From an uncultured Dyadobacter sp. (GTDB lineage Bacteria > Bacteroidota > Bacteroidia > Cytophagales > Spirosomataceae), in NCBI GenBank assembly GCA_937880795.1, contig CALGRQ010000507.1, positions 1-31,900 of the forward strand: a stretch of DNA of 31,900 nt, read 5' to 3'. The position numbers and the translations under genes are program-made. This document shows positions 10,201-17,685 of the stretch, one piece after another. The notes below the pieces were generated by a model that did not search any database, was not told the origin of the DNA, and saw only the letters and a list, made by a program, of their open reading frames with translations. Each line of letters opens with the position of its first letter. Positions within the stretch are counted from its first letter, which is position 1.

Positions 10201-10443
10201 GGTCTTATAGCTTACCCTAGTCCACTCACCGACGGTAGCTTGAACGTTGAAACGCTTCAAGACCTGAAAAATGCCGAAGTGCAAATTATTGACAGCCGCG
10301 GTGTTATTCACAAAACGTATAAGGCCATTAATTTTGATCAAAGAAAAATCTTTAACATTTCAGACTTAACATCTGGGGTTTATATCCTACGTGTTGTTTC
10401 GACTGGCTTTAATGAAGCGCAAAAAATTATTATTGTGCGCTAG
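7249..10443 (+). CDS. Secreted SGNH/sialate-O-acetylesterase-type esterase with Ig-like repeats and T9SS tail
   Basis: 1064 aa, predicted cell-surface or secreted carbohydrate deacetylase; the substrate cannot be read from sequence. Signal peptide 1-22 (ends ATAQ). A beta-rich N-terminal segment covers 23-118. The SGNH/SASA esterase domain covers about 119-385: nucleophile motif AGQSNGQG with S129, the QGES block at 272-275, and the catalytic D357-x-x-H360 in DPDLVHF. From about 393 to 975 follow eight repeat units of 70-75 residues; the well-formed ones start P-L-P-A-x-P, contain FC...WSNG...GxY...D-x-x-GC, and each has a conserved Cys pair that may form a disulfide. The last 75 residues (about 989-1064, YPSPLTDGSLNV to KIIIVR) are a type A T9SS sorting domain. 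A paralogue with fewer repeats follows at 10613. Confidence 0.9.
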   Translation: MKSLSLTHIWILLLFIVTGATAQVNVEFPTSRAVFQRDKNNSATINISGNFTKIVDRIEAKLTPINGGNPVNWTTISTNPQGGFYSGSLTSTGGWYELQVRGMLGGAEVGSQTISPVGIGEVFIIAGQSNGQGFYNRNNGNGNFDYGAQRASDDRVSCVDYNNSNQLSSSLPYPSFSHLEENSNIAPRGQGAWSWGKLGDLLASRLQVPILFYNASWEGTIVRSWRESITGTAISPYIPVPYEPSGAPYSNLRSVLQYYVPITGVRGVLWIQGESDNQFKTTTATYANDLKAVIDASRNDSGKNISWMVSLTSYNQRQTEIVAPRIINAQKNVISSTANVFTGPNTDIIQVPRTDPDLVHFHHEGLTALAEAWNNQLNNDYFSKSIPYTGVAPLKVTASCAGNNSLTLAVNAAGYTGVNWNTGAVTNTIQVGNGSYRVSARDNNGNIVYSPEIKVYEAISPAQPQVTLQGSNPVCQGNTATLISNTTENIRWNNGSTNSQLAVTTSGEYFVTTKNAYGCESSSAKTTITVLTSPLPAKPTIAVSGALTFCDGGEVSLQSNSKVKNQWSNGETTGSILVKTSGEYRVQAVDNVGCYSPASDPVKVTVNPLPAKPAISLSGPSDFCIGGNVSLTSSYDNGNLWSNSATGKTITVTESGTFSLRQKDNNGCEATSDPVTIKVNPLPATPTVANLRPTTFCKNDYTTLRSSDAFQYVWSNGRGEQEINIYEAGNYTIAARDQNGCVSPPSPPITVSVNPLPETPVITADGPTVFCADLSVNLRSSAGDAFLWSNGSTSQTIKVTQGGTYSVQTINQFQCYSDRSNSIGVTTLALPPAPNVRALSATTFCDGDFVALEASNGASFIWNTGIQKDSIHVTESGAFSARVKDEHGCLSPYSKEIAVDVKPSPTAPTIKKVGVYTLMAENNINDGDHVWKMDQTILPETGVTLKAIKSGSYVVNNTVVYSPTLTCYSDYSEPFAFILDPEASGLIAYPSPLTDGSLNVETLQDLKNAEVQIIDSRGVIHKTYKAINFDQRKIFNISDLTSGVYILRVVSTGFNEAQKIIIVR

Positions 10444-10507
10444 GTGAAACATGATCGCTAAATGATCAAAAAAACGGAATAGTTATATTATTGACAAAAA
10501 ATTCTTT

Positions 10508-10515
10508 TAAATTTG
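10508..10515 (+). promoter_or_regulatory. Candidate -7 promoter element (TAAATTTG) for the second esterase
   Basis: Exact TAnnTTTG match in the 169-nt spacer between the paralogous esterases, about 97 nt upstream of the ATG. It suggests the second gene has its own promoter. A TTG at 10491-10493 is only 14 nt away, too close for a standard -33 element. Confidence 0.4.
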
Positions 10516-10612
10516 TCGTTGCTTTGCCCAGCACCAAAAGTTGGCCGCAAGCAACCCAGATCCATTTTATTCTTTCTGAATATGAGAGACTTTACTTGTA
10601 CTATCATTTCAA

Positions 10613-12772
10613 ATGTATCGTAAATTAACCCCCCGGGTAATGCTGAAGGCCCTCATACTGGTATTTATATTGCCAGTAACTGTGTTTTCACAAATTAAAA
10701 TTACCTCCCCTATTACAAACGCAGTATATCAGCGTGATATAACTGGACAGAGAGATATTACAATTGCAGGGACTTTTGCCGTTCCTGTGGATAAGATTGA
10801 AGCAAGAGCAATACCTGTAATTTCAAGCCAGGGCATTGAAACCCCTTGGAAAGATCTACAGACGAATCCCAAGGGAGGTGCTTTCCAAGGCAATTTATTA
10901 ATTTATGCAGGCTGGTATACCATTGAAGTTCGAGGTACTTACAAAGGCCAGGTGGTAGGCCGTGACGTATTACAAAGACTAGGTGTTGGAGAAGTATTCC
11001 TTATTGCCGGGCAGTCTAATGCTCAGGGCTTAAAGAAATTTCCTGGCCCGTCGGCTGTAGATGATCGCGTACAATACATTTCCAATCACGTGAATGATGC
11101 GATCGATGACCTTAACGATCCACCTGCACCAGTATTCTCCAAAATCACTGCAAATACTGCCTTTATTTCACCACGTGGCCAAACCGCTTGGTGCTGGGGA
11201 ATATTGGGTGATATGCTGGTTACCAAATTAAATATGCCCGTAGTCTTTATCAATACGGCTTGGGAGGGTAGTTCTGCAAAGGACTGGGCACTTAGCTCAC
11301 AGGGGAAAGAAACTACCACTCCTTTTGGGTACAAAATGCCTCCCGAAATGCCTTATGGTAACCTTAGAGTTTCTGCGCAAAACTATGCAAGTCAATATGG
11401 CGTCCGGGCTGTTTTATGGATGCAGGGTGAATCAGATGGTAGTAGAGATGGTGTCAATGGCGAGAATGGTCTGGTAGCAGGTTACCGCACCAATTTACAG
11501 ACGGTAATGAATAGCCTAGGTGCACATACGGGCAAGCGTATTACCTGGGTAATTGCCAGAACCAGCCGTATTTCTCCAGATGTTAATACTCCAAATAAAA
11601 CATATCCAGGTATTATCGCCGCCCAAAACGCTGTGATTGACCAAAGTTTTAACCCAACCTGGCCGGGTCCTGAGACTGATCCCTTGGATCCAGAAAGAAT
11701 TGGTGATGAAACCATCAGAGGTGACAGAACGCACTTTGTAGGCGTAAAAGCATTAACTATCCTTGCCAACGCGTGGAATGAAAGTTTAAATGCTAAATTT
11801 TTTGCGGAAGTTCCGCCTGTAGCGCCTGAAGCTGTTCCTGCATTATCTGCGACTTGTACAACCAGTAACGATGCTGTTACAATTTCATTACCTACCACCT
11901 ACAAATCTTACAAGTGGAGTAATGGAAGTACTTCCAGTTCAATCACCGTAACCCAAGCTGGAACGTATAGCGCCGTGGTGAAAGATAACATTGGGAATAC
12001 CGTTATAGCTTCTGCTGTGGTACTAACTAACAATGCAAAACCGGCAAAACCAAGTATTATTCAACAAGGAGCACAACAGGCTTGCGCCGACTCTTCTTTT
12101 GAATTTTCCGTGGCTCCCGGCTTCGACCTATACTCATGGTACAAAACCGGTAATAACAGCGTTATAGGTACCGGAAATTCAATCAAAATTGCAGATGCAG
12201 GAAATTATCAGGTAAAAGCACAAAATATCTTTGGCTGTATATCTGAGCTGTCAGATGCATCTTCCTTACTGATACGGCCCAAAATCAGCAAGCCTGTTAT
12301 TGAAGCCGGAGGTCCATTTAGCGTTACTGCTCATATACCTGAACAGGGATTAAACGAAAAGTACATCTGGCGTGTACCGGGCACAACGGAAGATACTGTT
12401 GCTACCGTTCTTAAAATAACTCAATCGGGGCTCTATACAACACGTGCACAGGTAGTTTTTACTTTGGGTAATAATTCACTCACTTGTTACTCTGATACAG
12501 CTTCTCGCGAATTTAAAACCAACGATTCCAATGAGGTTGTAATCTATCCTAACCCGAGCCAAGGGGCAAAAATTTACATTGAATCTAGAGACGACATACG
12601 AGATGCTACGGTAACACTTCATGATATATATGGAAGAGTCATCAGAATTACTCCTCCCGTACTCATGAATAGCCGCCTGGAATTCGATGTGAGCAACCTT
12701 GCCGCCGGGAAATACATCCTGCGCGTAACAGGTCATAACACCAGTCTTACTAAGCAAATTATGGTTAGATAA
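10613..12772 (+). CDS. Secreted SGNH/sialate-O-acetylesterase-type esterase, short paralogue, with T9SS tail
   Basis: 719 aa, same architecture as the preceding gene with fewer repeats. Signal peptide 1-26 (MYRKLTPRV, hydrophobic core, ends VFSQ); a start at Met10 is also possible. The N-terminal beta segment is followed by the esterase domain, with nucleophile motif AGQSNAQG (S135), QGES at 271-274 and catalytic D371-x-x-H374 in GDRTHF. Residues 405-640 hold about three Ig-like units, one with the KWSNGSTS motif of the paralogue and a second with a Cys pair (C491 and C542). The C-terminal 76 residues begin YPNPSQGAKIYI and end TKQIMVR, a standard T9SS type A sorting domain. The two genes are a tandem duplication; the proteins are clearly homologous but well diverged. 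Substrate unknown; O-acetylated glycans are the usual class for the family. Confidence 0.9.
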   Translation: MYRKLTPRVMLKALILVFILPVTVFSQIKITSPITNAVYQRDITGQRDITIAGTFAVPVDKIEARAIPVISSQGIETPWKDLQTNPKGGAFQGNLLIYAGWYTIEVRGTYKGQVVGRDVLQRLGVGEVFLIAGQSNAQGLKKFPGPSAVDDRVQYISNHVNDAIDDLNDPPAPVFSKITANTAFISPRGQTAWCWGILGDMLVTKLNMPVVFINTAWEGSSAKDWALSSQGKETTTPFGYKMPPEMPYGNLRVSAQNYASQYGVRAVLWMQGESDGSRDGVNGENGLVAGYRTNLQTVMNSLGAHTGKRITWVIARTSRISPDVNTPNKTYPGIIAAQNAVIDQSFNPTWPGPETDPLDPERIGDETIRGDRTHFVGVKALTILANAWNESLNAKFFAEVPPVAPEAVPALSATCTTSNDAVTISLPTTYKSYKWSNGSTSSSITVTQAGTYSAVVKDNIGNTVIASAVVLTNNAKPAKPSIIQQGAQQACADSSFEFSVAPGFDLYSWYKTGNNSVIGTGNSIKIADAGNYQVKAQNIFGCISELSDASSLLIRPKISKPVIEAGGPFSVTAHIPEQGLNEKYIWRVPGTTEDTVATVLKITQSGLYTTRAQVVFTLGNNSLTCYSDTASREFKTNDSNEVVIYPNPSQGAKIYIESRDDIRDATVTLHDIYGRVIRITPPVLMNSRLEFDVSNLAAGKYILRVTGHNTSLTKQIMVR

Positions 12773-12795
12773 CCATTTTTTCTGATAATATTTAT

Positions 12796-12825
12796 AAATA
12801 AGCCCCGACTCCTCGGGGCTTATTT
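12796..12825. terminator. Strong terminator between the esterase and the nuo operon
   Basis: Perfect 13-bp stem AAATAAGCCCCGA / TCGGGGCTTATTT with a 4-nt CTCC loop, starting 23 nt after the esterase stop. A-rich on the left and T-rich on the right, so it could work in both directions. Confidence 0.9.
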
Positions 12826-12871
12826 AGTATGATACTAATTAGGAAAAAGAAAAAGTAAAGAATTTGATTGA

Positions 12872-12879
12872 TAAATTTG
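12872..12879 (+). promoter_or_regulatory. Candidate -7 promoter element (TAAATTTG) for the nuo operon
   Basis: Exact TAnnTTTG match between the upstream terminator and nuoA, 59 nt before the ATG. This is the only good promoter candidate for the operon. No clear -33 element. Confidence 0.5.
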
Positions 12880-12937
12880 CAACGGCTAATTTTGACTGAT
12901 ACAGGAAGATTTTTTTACAGATAGAAATATTAGTACA

Positions 12938-13311
12938 ATGAACAATACATATCTCCCTTCGGATTACTTACCCATCTTGGTTCAATTTCTCTTGGCTGCC
13001 GGCTTTATAGGCGGAACCATGATCGTAACACACCTGATTGGACCAAGTCGGAAAAGCAAGCTTAAAGATGATCCTTTTGAATGCGGTATTGAATCTGTTG
13101 GAGACGCACGTACTCCTATTTCGGTAAAGTACTTCCTGGTGGCAATTCTTTTCGTTTTGTTCGACGTGAGGGTATCTTTATGTATCCGTGGGCTGTAAAC
13201 TTCAAGGCACTGGGGATGTTTGGCTTTGTCGAAATGTTGTTATTTATGGGACTCCTTCTTTCGGGATTCTTTTACATCATTCGCAAAGGTGTACTGAACT
13301 GGGAGGAGTAA
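12938..13311 (+). pseudogene. nuoA: NADH-quinone oxidoreductase subunit A, frameshifted
   Basis: Small membrane subunit of complex I. The first frame runs from ATG 12938 to a stop at 13198 (86 aa), with helix 1 (about 10-33), the conserved loop DDPFECGIESVG, and helix 2 reaching LFVLFDV. The family continues FDVE-x-x-F-x-YPW; here codon GTG at 13166-13168 is followed by a frame one base short. The -1 frame then reads FMYPWAVNFKALG, helix 3, and ends KGVLNWEE with TAA at 13309-13311. Restoring one base after 13168 gives a full-length NuoA of about 124 residues. Both halves are well conserved, so the lesion is recent or is a sequence error. The second half could in principle start at ATG 13180. 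Confidence 0.88.
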
Positions 13312-13433
13312 CCACTTGTAACGTGCGACTGTTACCCATCTGGCTAAAACCCACTAAGTAGCTAACCGCAAAAGCCAACTATTTGAAAATTTAAGCTAAA
13401 AGCATTTTGCTGGAAGCCAAAAGCTAATAAATC
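13312..13433 (+). other. nuoA-nuoB spacer with AAGC(T/C)AAAAGC-type short repeats
   Basis: This 122-nt gap is much longer than the other spacers within the operon (6-81 nt). Its last 60 nt hold repeated variants of AAGCTAAAAGC, AAGCCAAAAGCT and AAAGCCAAC, and a small hairpin AGCA-TTT-TGCT. No ORF or promoter motif is evident. It may be a copy of a short dispersed repeat; that needs the whole genome. Confidence 0.3.
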
Positions 13434-13976
13434 ATGAAAGAAGTAACCATAGCGGAAGCCCCGCAAGGACATAGTGGATCAGGCTTTTTTGCTACCTCAT
13501 TTGACGAAGCGATCGGACTGGCAAGGAGTTATTCCCTGTGGCCTCTTCCATTTGCCACCTCATGCTGCGGTATTGAGTTTATGGCAACCATGGGAGCCAC
13601 TTATGATATTTCACGTTTCGGTTCCGAGCGCCCAAGTTTTTCTCCACGCCAAGCCGACTTGCTGATGGTAATGGGAACCATCGCGAAAAAGATGGCACCC
13701 GTTGTAAAGCAGGTTTATCTTCAAATGGCTGAACCTCGTTGGGTTTTAGCCGTTGGTGCTTGTGCATCCAGTGGAGGTATTTTTGACTCGTATAGCGTTT
13801 TACAAGGTATCGATCGCATCATTCCTGTCGATTGCTACGTACCAGGATGCCCCCCACGACCTGAGCAAATTATTGACGGGCTTATGCACATCCAGTATCT
13901 GGCCCAGAACGAGAAACTGCGCAGAAGAAACACAGATGAATATAAGCATTTGTTAGCATCATATAATATTCAATAA
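13434..13976 (+). CDS. nuoB: NADH-quinone oxidoreductase subunit B
   Basis: Peripheral-arm subunit of complex I that carries the terminal 4Fe-4S cluster N2, next to the quinone site. 180 aa, normal size. All four cluster cysteines are present: the tandem pair C44-C45 in ATSCCGIEFM, C110 in GACASSGG and C139 in VPGCPPRPEQ. The segment RFGSERPSFSPRQADLL is typical of the family. nuoC starts 7 nt after the stop, so the two are tightly coupled. No sign of damage, in contrast to nuoA and nuoH. Confidence 0.97.
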   Translation: MKEVTIAEAPQGHSGSGFFATSFDEAIGLARSYSLWPLPFATSCCGIEFMATMGATYDISRFGSERPSFSPRQADLLMVMGTIAKKMAPVVKQVYLQMAEPRWVLAVGACASSGGIFDSYSVLQGIDRIIPVDCYVPGCPPRPEQIIDGLMHIQYLAQNEKLRRRNTDEYKHLLASYNIQ

Positions 13977-13983
13977 TTACCCT

Positions 13984-14484
13984 ATGCTAAGTAACCAGGA
14001 GGTAGCAGAAGAGCTATTGGAAAAATTTGGTGATCAAGTATTTGACTTTGAAGAGCCATACGGTTTGCTCACTGTTTCGACAACCCGTGAAAATATAATT
14101 TCTGTTCTGGAGTTTCTGAAAAATCACAAATCCTACCAGATCAATTTCCTTACAGACATCACTGGAGTACAATATCCAGACAATGTCGGTAAAGAATTTA
14201 TGGTGGTATATCACGCTCACAGCTTCATTCATAATTTCCGTATTCGCCTGAAAGTTTCTATTCCAGAAGCTGACATTCACATCCCAACAGCAACAGGGCT
14301 ATATGCTTCTGCAAACTGGATGGAGCGCGAAACCTACGATTTCTATGGAATTTTGTTTGATGGACATCCCAACCTTATCCGGATTCTCAACATTGAAGAA
14401 ATGGATTATTTCCCAATGCGTAAAGAATATCCGTTGGAGGATGCAACCCGTGAGGACAAAATCGATGCTCTTTTTGGCCGATAA
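13984..14484 (+). CDS. nuoC: NADH-quinone oxidoreductase subunit C
   Basis: Peripheral-arm subunit of complex I (30-kDa subunit family), which packs against NuoD. 166 aa. The C-terminal signature is intact: SANWMERETYDFYGILFDGHP followed by RILNIEEM and the basic MRKEYPLED tail. NuoC and NuoD are separate genes here, not fused. Spacing is 7 nt from nuoB and 23 nt to nuoD. Confidence 0.96.
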   Translation: MLSNQEVAEELLEKFGDQVFDFEEPYGLLTVSTTRENIISVLEFLKNHKSYQINFLTDITGVQYPDNVGKEFMVVYHAHSFIHNFRIRLKVSIPEADIHIPTATGLYASANWMERETYDFYGILFDGHPNLIRILNIEEMDYFPMRKEYPLEDATREDKIDALFGR

Positions 14485-14507
14485 CCATTTACTGATTTAA
14501 GTAAGCT

Positions 14508-15734
14508 ATGGCAGATATTGAATTATTACCACATAACGTACCCGCTCAGGGTGAGTTACCTGAGCTCGTAGAAGAATTAACCACGCTCAACCTAGGGCCT
14601 ACTCACCCTGCTACACACGGAATTTTTCAAAACATCTTGAAAATGGATGGAGAAAAGATCGTGTCAGGCGAGCAGACCATTGGTTATATACACAGGGCTT
14701 TTGAGAAAATTGCCGAAAGACGTCCGTTCTATCAGATCACAACCCTGACAGACCGGATGAATTATTGCTCCTCGCCCATCAACAACTTCGGTTGGCACAT
14801 GACGGTGGAAAAATTATTACAAATTGAGGTTCCAAAACGGGCTCAGTATATCCGGGTCATCATGATGGAACTTGCTCGTATTTCCGATCACCTGATCTGT
14901 AATAGTATTCTGGGTGTAGATACGGGTGCTTTCTCAGGATTCCTTTACGTCATGCAAAAACGTGAAGATATCTATGAGATATACGAGGAAGTATGCGGAG
15001 CGCGTCTTACGACCAACATGGGACGCATCGGTGGTATGGAAAGAGATCTTTCAAGTACAGCCATTCGCAAAATTCGTGACTTCATCAAAACTTTCCCTCC
15101 GGTATTGAAAGAGTTTGAAAGACTGATGAGCCGCAACCGGATCTTCATGGACCGTACCATTAATGTGGGTCCCATTTCCCTAGAACGCGCATTGTCTTAC
15201 GGCTTTACAGGTCCAAACCTGAGAGCTGCCGGATTGGACTATGACGTTCGCGTCATGAATCCTTACTCGTCTTACGAAGATTTCGAATTCGACATTCCAG
15301 TCGGACAAAGTGGTGATACATTCGATCGATACAATGTCCGGATTGAAGAAATGTGGCAAAGCCTTAGAATTGTAGAACAAGCCCTAAACAATCTTCCGGA
15401 AGGCCCCTACTATGCAGATGCACCAGAGTATTATCTTCCTCCTAAGAAAGAGGTTTATAACAACATGGAAGCACTCATATATCACTTTAAAATTGTGATG
15501 GGTGAGATAGATGCGCCAAAAGGTGAGGTATACCATGCCGTAGAAGGCGGGAATGGCGAACTTGGGTTTTATTTAATTAGTGATGGTGGCCGTGCTCCCT
15601 ATCGTTTGCACTTCCGTAGACCAAGCTTTATATACTACCAGGCGTACCCGGAAATGTGTAAAGGAAGTTCGTTATCAGACGCCATCCTTACCATGAGTAG
15701 CCTCAATGTAATTGCCGGCGAGCTCGACGCATAA
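14508..15734 (+). CDS. nuoD: NADH-quinone oxidoreductase subunit D
   Basis: 49-kDa-type subunit of complex I, forming the quinone pocket with NuoB. 408 aa, full length. The quinone-site loop NLGPTHPATHG is at 28-38, followed by the conserved GYIHRAFEKIAE and the segment ARISDHLICNS. The C-terminal part has VEGGNGELGFYLISDGG and RLHFRRPSF, as expected. It ends GELDA rather than the GEVDR common in proteobacteria. The next gene, nuoE, starts 81 nt downstream; this spacer holds only a 19-codon ORF that I do not support. Confidence 0.97.
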   Translation: MADIELLPHNVPAQGELPELVEELTTLNLGPTHPATHGIFQNILKMDGEKIVSGEQTIGYIHRAFEKIAERRPFYQITTLTDRMNYCSSPINNFGWHMTVEKLLQIEVPKRAQYIRVIMMELARISDHLICNSILGVDTGAFSGFLYVMQKREDIYEIYEEVCGARLTTNMGRIGGMERDLSSTAIRKIRDFIKTFPPVLKEFERLMSRNRIFMDRTINVGPISLERALSYGFTGPNLRAAGLDYDVRVMNPYSSYEDFEFDIPVGQSGDTFDRYNVRIEEMWQSLRIVEQALNNLPEGPYYADAPEYYLPPKKEVYNNMEALIYHFKIVMGEIDAPKGEVYHAVEGGNGELGFYLISDGGRAPYRLHFRRPSFIYYQAYPEMCKGSSLSDAILTMSSLNVIAGELDA

Positions 15735-15815
15735 TTAAGGAACTTACAATGAATAAACAGATTGGTCTATTGCTCGGGCAGCCAATTTCGAATTTCATAA
15801 GATCATAATACAAAA

Positions 15816-16313
15816 ATGACTGAAACATCTAATCCAGTAGCTTTTACCCCAGAAAGACTGGCCAAAGTAAAAGAGATTATAGATCGTTACCCAGCCGGAC
15901 GCCAGAAGTCGGCCTTATTACCCGTTTTACACGTTGCTCAAGAACAGTGGGGATGGGTAAGCAGCGATGTCATGGATTATGTGGCAGGCCTGTTGGATAT
16001 TAAGCCGGTGGAAGTATACGAGGTTGCTACTTTCTACACCATGTTTCATCTTGACGCTGTTGGGAAACACGTAATTGAGTATTGCCGCACCGGTCCTTGC
16101 TGCCTTATGGGTGGAGAGGATATTTACGGATACCTTCAAGAAAAGTTGGGTATAAAAGCGGGTGAAACCACTCCCGATGGCCTTTTCACTTTGAAAGAAG
16201 TAGAATGTCTGGCAGCTTGCGGATGGGGACCTGTATTTCAGATCCGTGAGAAATTTTATATGAATCTGACCCGTGAGAAGGTCGATCAAATTATAGACGA
16301 ATTAAGTAAATAA
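15816..16313 (+). CDS. nuoE: NADH-quinone oxidoreductase subunit E
   Basis: 24-kDa-type subunit of complex I with a thioredoxin-like 2Fe-2S domain (cluster N1a). 165 aa. The four ligands are present: C90 and C95 in EYCRTGPC, C131 and C135 in VECLAAC. The N-terminal helical part has the family pattern LLPVLHVAQEQWGWVS and the VATFYTMF strand. nuoF starts 31 nt downstream. Confidence 0.96.
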   Translation: MTETSNPVAFTPERLAKVKEIIDRYPAGRQKSALLPVLHVAQEQWGWVSSDVMDYVAGLLDIKPVEVYEVATFYTMFHLDAVGKHVIEYCRTGPCCLMGGEDIYGYLQEKLGIKAGETTPDGLFTLKEVECLAACGWGPVFQIREKFYMNLTREKVDQIIDELSK

Positions 16314-16344
16314 GCTTTTCAGAAGCTGAAAATTTGATCTTGCA

Positions 16345-17685
16345 ATGGCTAGAAAAATATTAACAGAGCACATAAACGTACCCGGAATCGAAACCTTCGA
16401 AGTTTATCGTAAACATGGAGGGTATACTGCCGTTGAAAAAGCATTAAAAACCATGTCTTCGGATGAGGTGGTTGAAGAAGCTAAAAAATCAGGCGTGCGT
16501 GGTAGAGGTGGAGCAGGTTTTCCAATGGGTATGAAATGGGGGTTTCTAGCCAAACCCGAAGGCATTCCACGCTATTTGGTCTGCAACGCGGATGAATCCG
16601 AGCCTGGAACGTTTAAAGATCACCACCTGATGAAGTGCATTCCGCACTTGCTAATCGAAGGTATGATCGTTTCCAGCTACGCACTGGGAGCCAATAAGTC
16701 GTTTATATACGTCCGCGGTGAGCTGATGTACGTAATTCGCATCTTGGAAAAAGCTATTGAAGAAGCCAAAGCACAGGGTTTCCTTGGTAAAAATATATTA
16801 GGCTCGGGTTACGATCTCGAACTTGTGGTACAACCTGGTGGTGGAGCTTACATTTGTGGAGAAGAAACCGCTTTGTTAGAGTCACTCGAAGGTAGAAGAG
16901 GTAATCCAAGAAACAAGCCTCCGTTCCCCGCTGTAAAAGGACTATATCAATCGCCAACGGTGGTAAATAATGTGGAGTCTATCTCCAACATGCCGTGGAT
17001 TGTAAACAACGGTGGTGATGCATATGCGGCAATTGGTATCGGACGCAGTACCGGAACCAAGTTAATTTCTGCTTCGGGTCATATCGAAAAGCCTGGTGTT
17101 TACGAAATCGAATTAGGACTGAGTGTGGATGAATTCCTGAACTCAGATGAGTATTGTGGTGGTGTACGCAAAGGACATCATCTGAAAGCTTTGGTAGCGG
17201 GTGGATCGTCAGTACCCATCTTACCGGCGCATTTAATTACAAAAACAGCCAACGGTGAAGATCGCCTCATGAGCTATGAATCACTCTCGGATGGCGGTTT
17301 TGCAACAGGTACCATGCTCGGATCGGGTGGCTTCATCGTGTTTGATGAAACAGCCTGTATCGTAAGGAATACTTGGAACTTCTCTCGTTTTTATCATCAT
17401 GAATCGTGTGGACAATGCAGCCCATGCCGTGAAGGTACTGGTTGGATGGAAAAAGTGCTACATAGAATTGAGCACGGACACGGTAGCATGCATGATATAG
17501 ATCTATTGGTTGATATCTCCAAAAAAATAGAAGGTAATACAATTTGCCCCCTGGGTGACGCTGCCGCATGGCCTGTTGCCAGTGCTATACGTCACTTCAG
17601 AGATGAATTTGTGTGGCATATTACACATCCAAAAGAAGCTTCTCAACCCGGAGCTGTATATCAGGGTGCTATGACATTGGTATGA
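16345..17685 (+). CDS. nuoF: NADH-quinone oxidoreductase subunit F (NADH/FMN site)
   Basis: 51-kDa-type subunit of complex I: oxidises NADH with FMN and passes electrons to a 4Fe-4S cluster (N3). 446 aa, normal length. The nucleotide-binding loop GRGGAGFP is at 53-60, the FMN segment includes NADESEPGTFKD, and the glycine-rich GAYICGEETALLESLEG is intact. The cluster ligands are C355, C358 and C361 in CGQCSPC and C401 in NTICPLGD. The stop overlaps the start of the next gene, a glycosyltransferase, as ATGA; the usual partner nuoG is displaced downstream. Confidence 0.97.
   Translation: MARKILTEHINVPGIETFEVYRKHGGYTAVEKALKTMSSDEVVEEAKKSGVRGRGGAGFPMGMKWGFLAKPEGIPRYLVCNADESEPGTFKDHHLMKCIPHLLIEGMIVSSYALGANKSFIYVRGELMYVIRILEKAIEEAKAQGFLGKNILGSGYDLELVVQPGGGAYICGEETALLESLEGRRGNPRNKPPFPAVKGLYQSPTVVNNVESISNMPWIVNNGGDAYAAIGIGRSTGTKLISASGHIEKPGVYEIELGLSVDEFLNSDEYCGGVRKGHHLKALVAGGSSVPILPAHLITKTANGEDRLMSYESLSDGGFATGTMLGSGGFIVFDETACIVRNTWNFSRFYHHESCGQCSPCREGTGWMEKVLHRIEHGHGSMHDIDLLVDISKKIEGNTICPLGDAAAWPVASAIRHFRDEFVWHITHPKEASQPGAVYQGAMTLV

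Noticed and set aside
11482..11898. Minus-strand ORF of 138 aa inside the second esterase gene
   Set aside because: Antisense to the conserved DxxH region of the esterase; composition looks like a shadow frame.
13160..13185. Programmed ribosomal frameshift in nuoA
   Set aside because: No slippery heptamer or downstream pseudoknot is evident and NuoA is not known to use recoding; a mutation or sequence error is simpler.
15749..15808. 19-codon ORF in the nuoD-nuoE spacer
   Set aside because: Too short, no conserved motif known to me and no ribosome-binding evidence; chance ORF.
17613..17681. Extended N-terminus of the glycosyltransferase frame
   Set aside because: These codons lie inside nuoF and encode a non-hydrophobic, Ser/Cys-rich peptide; the ATG at 17682, overlapping the nuoF stop, is the better start.
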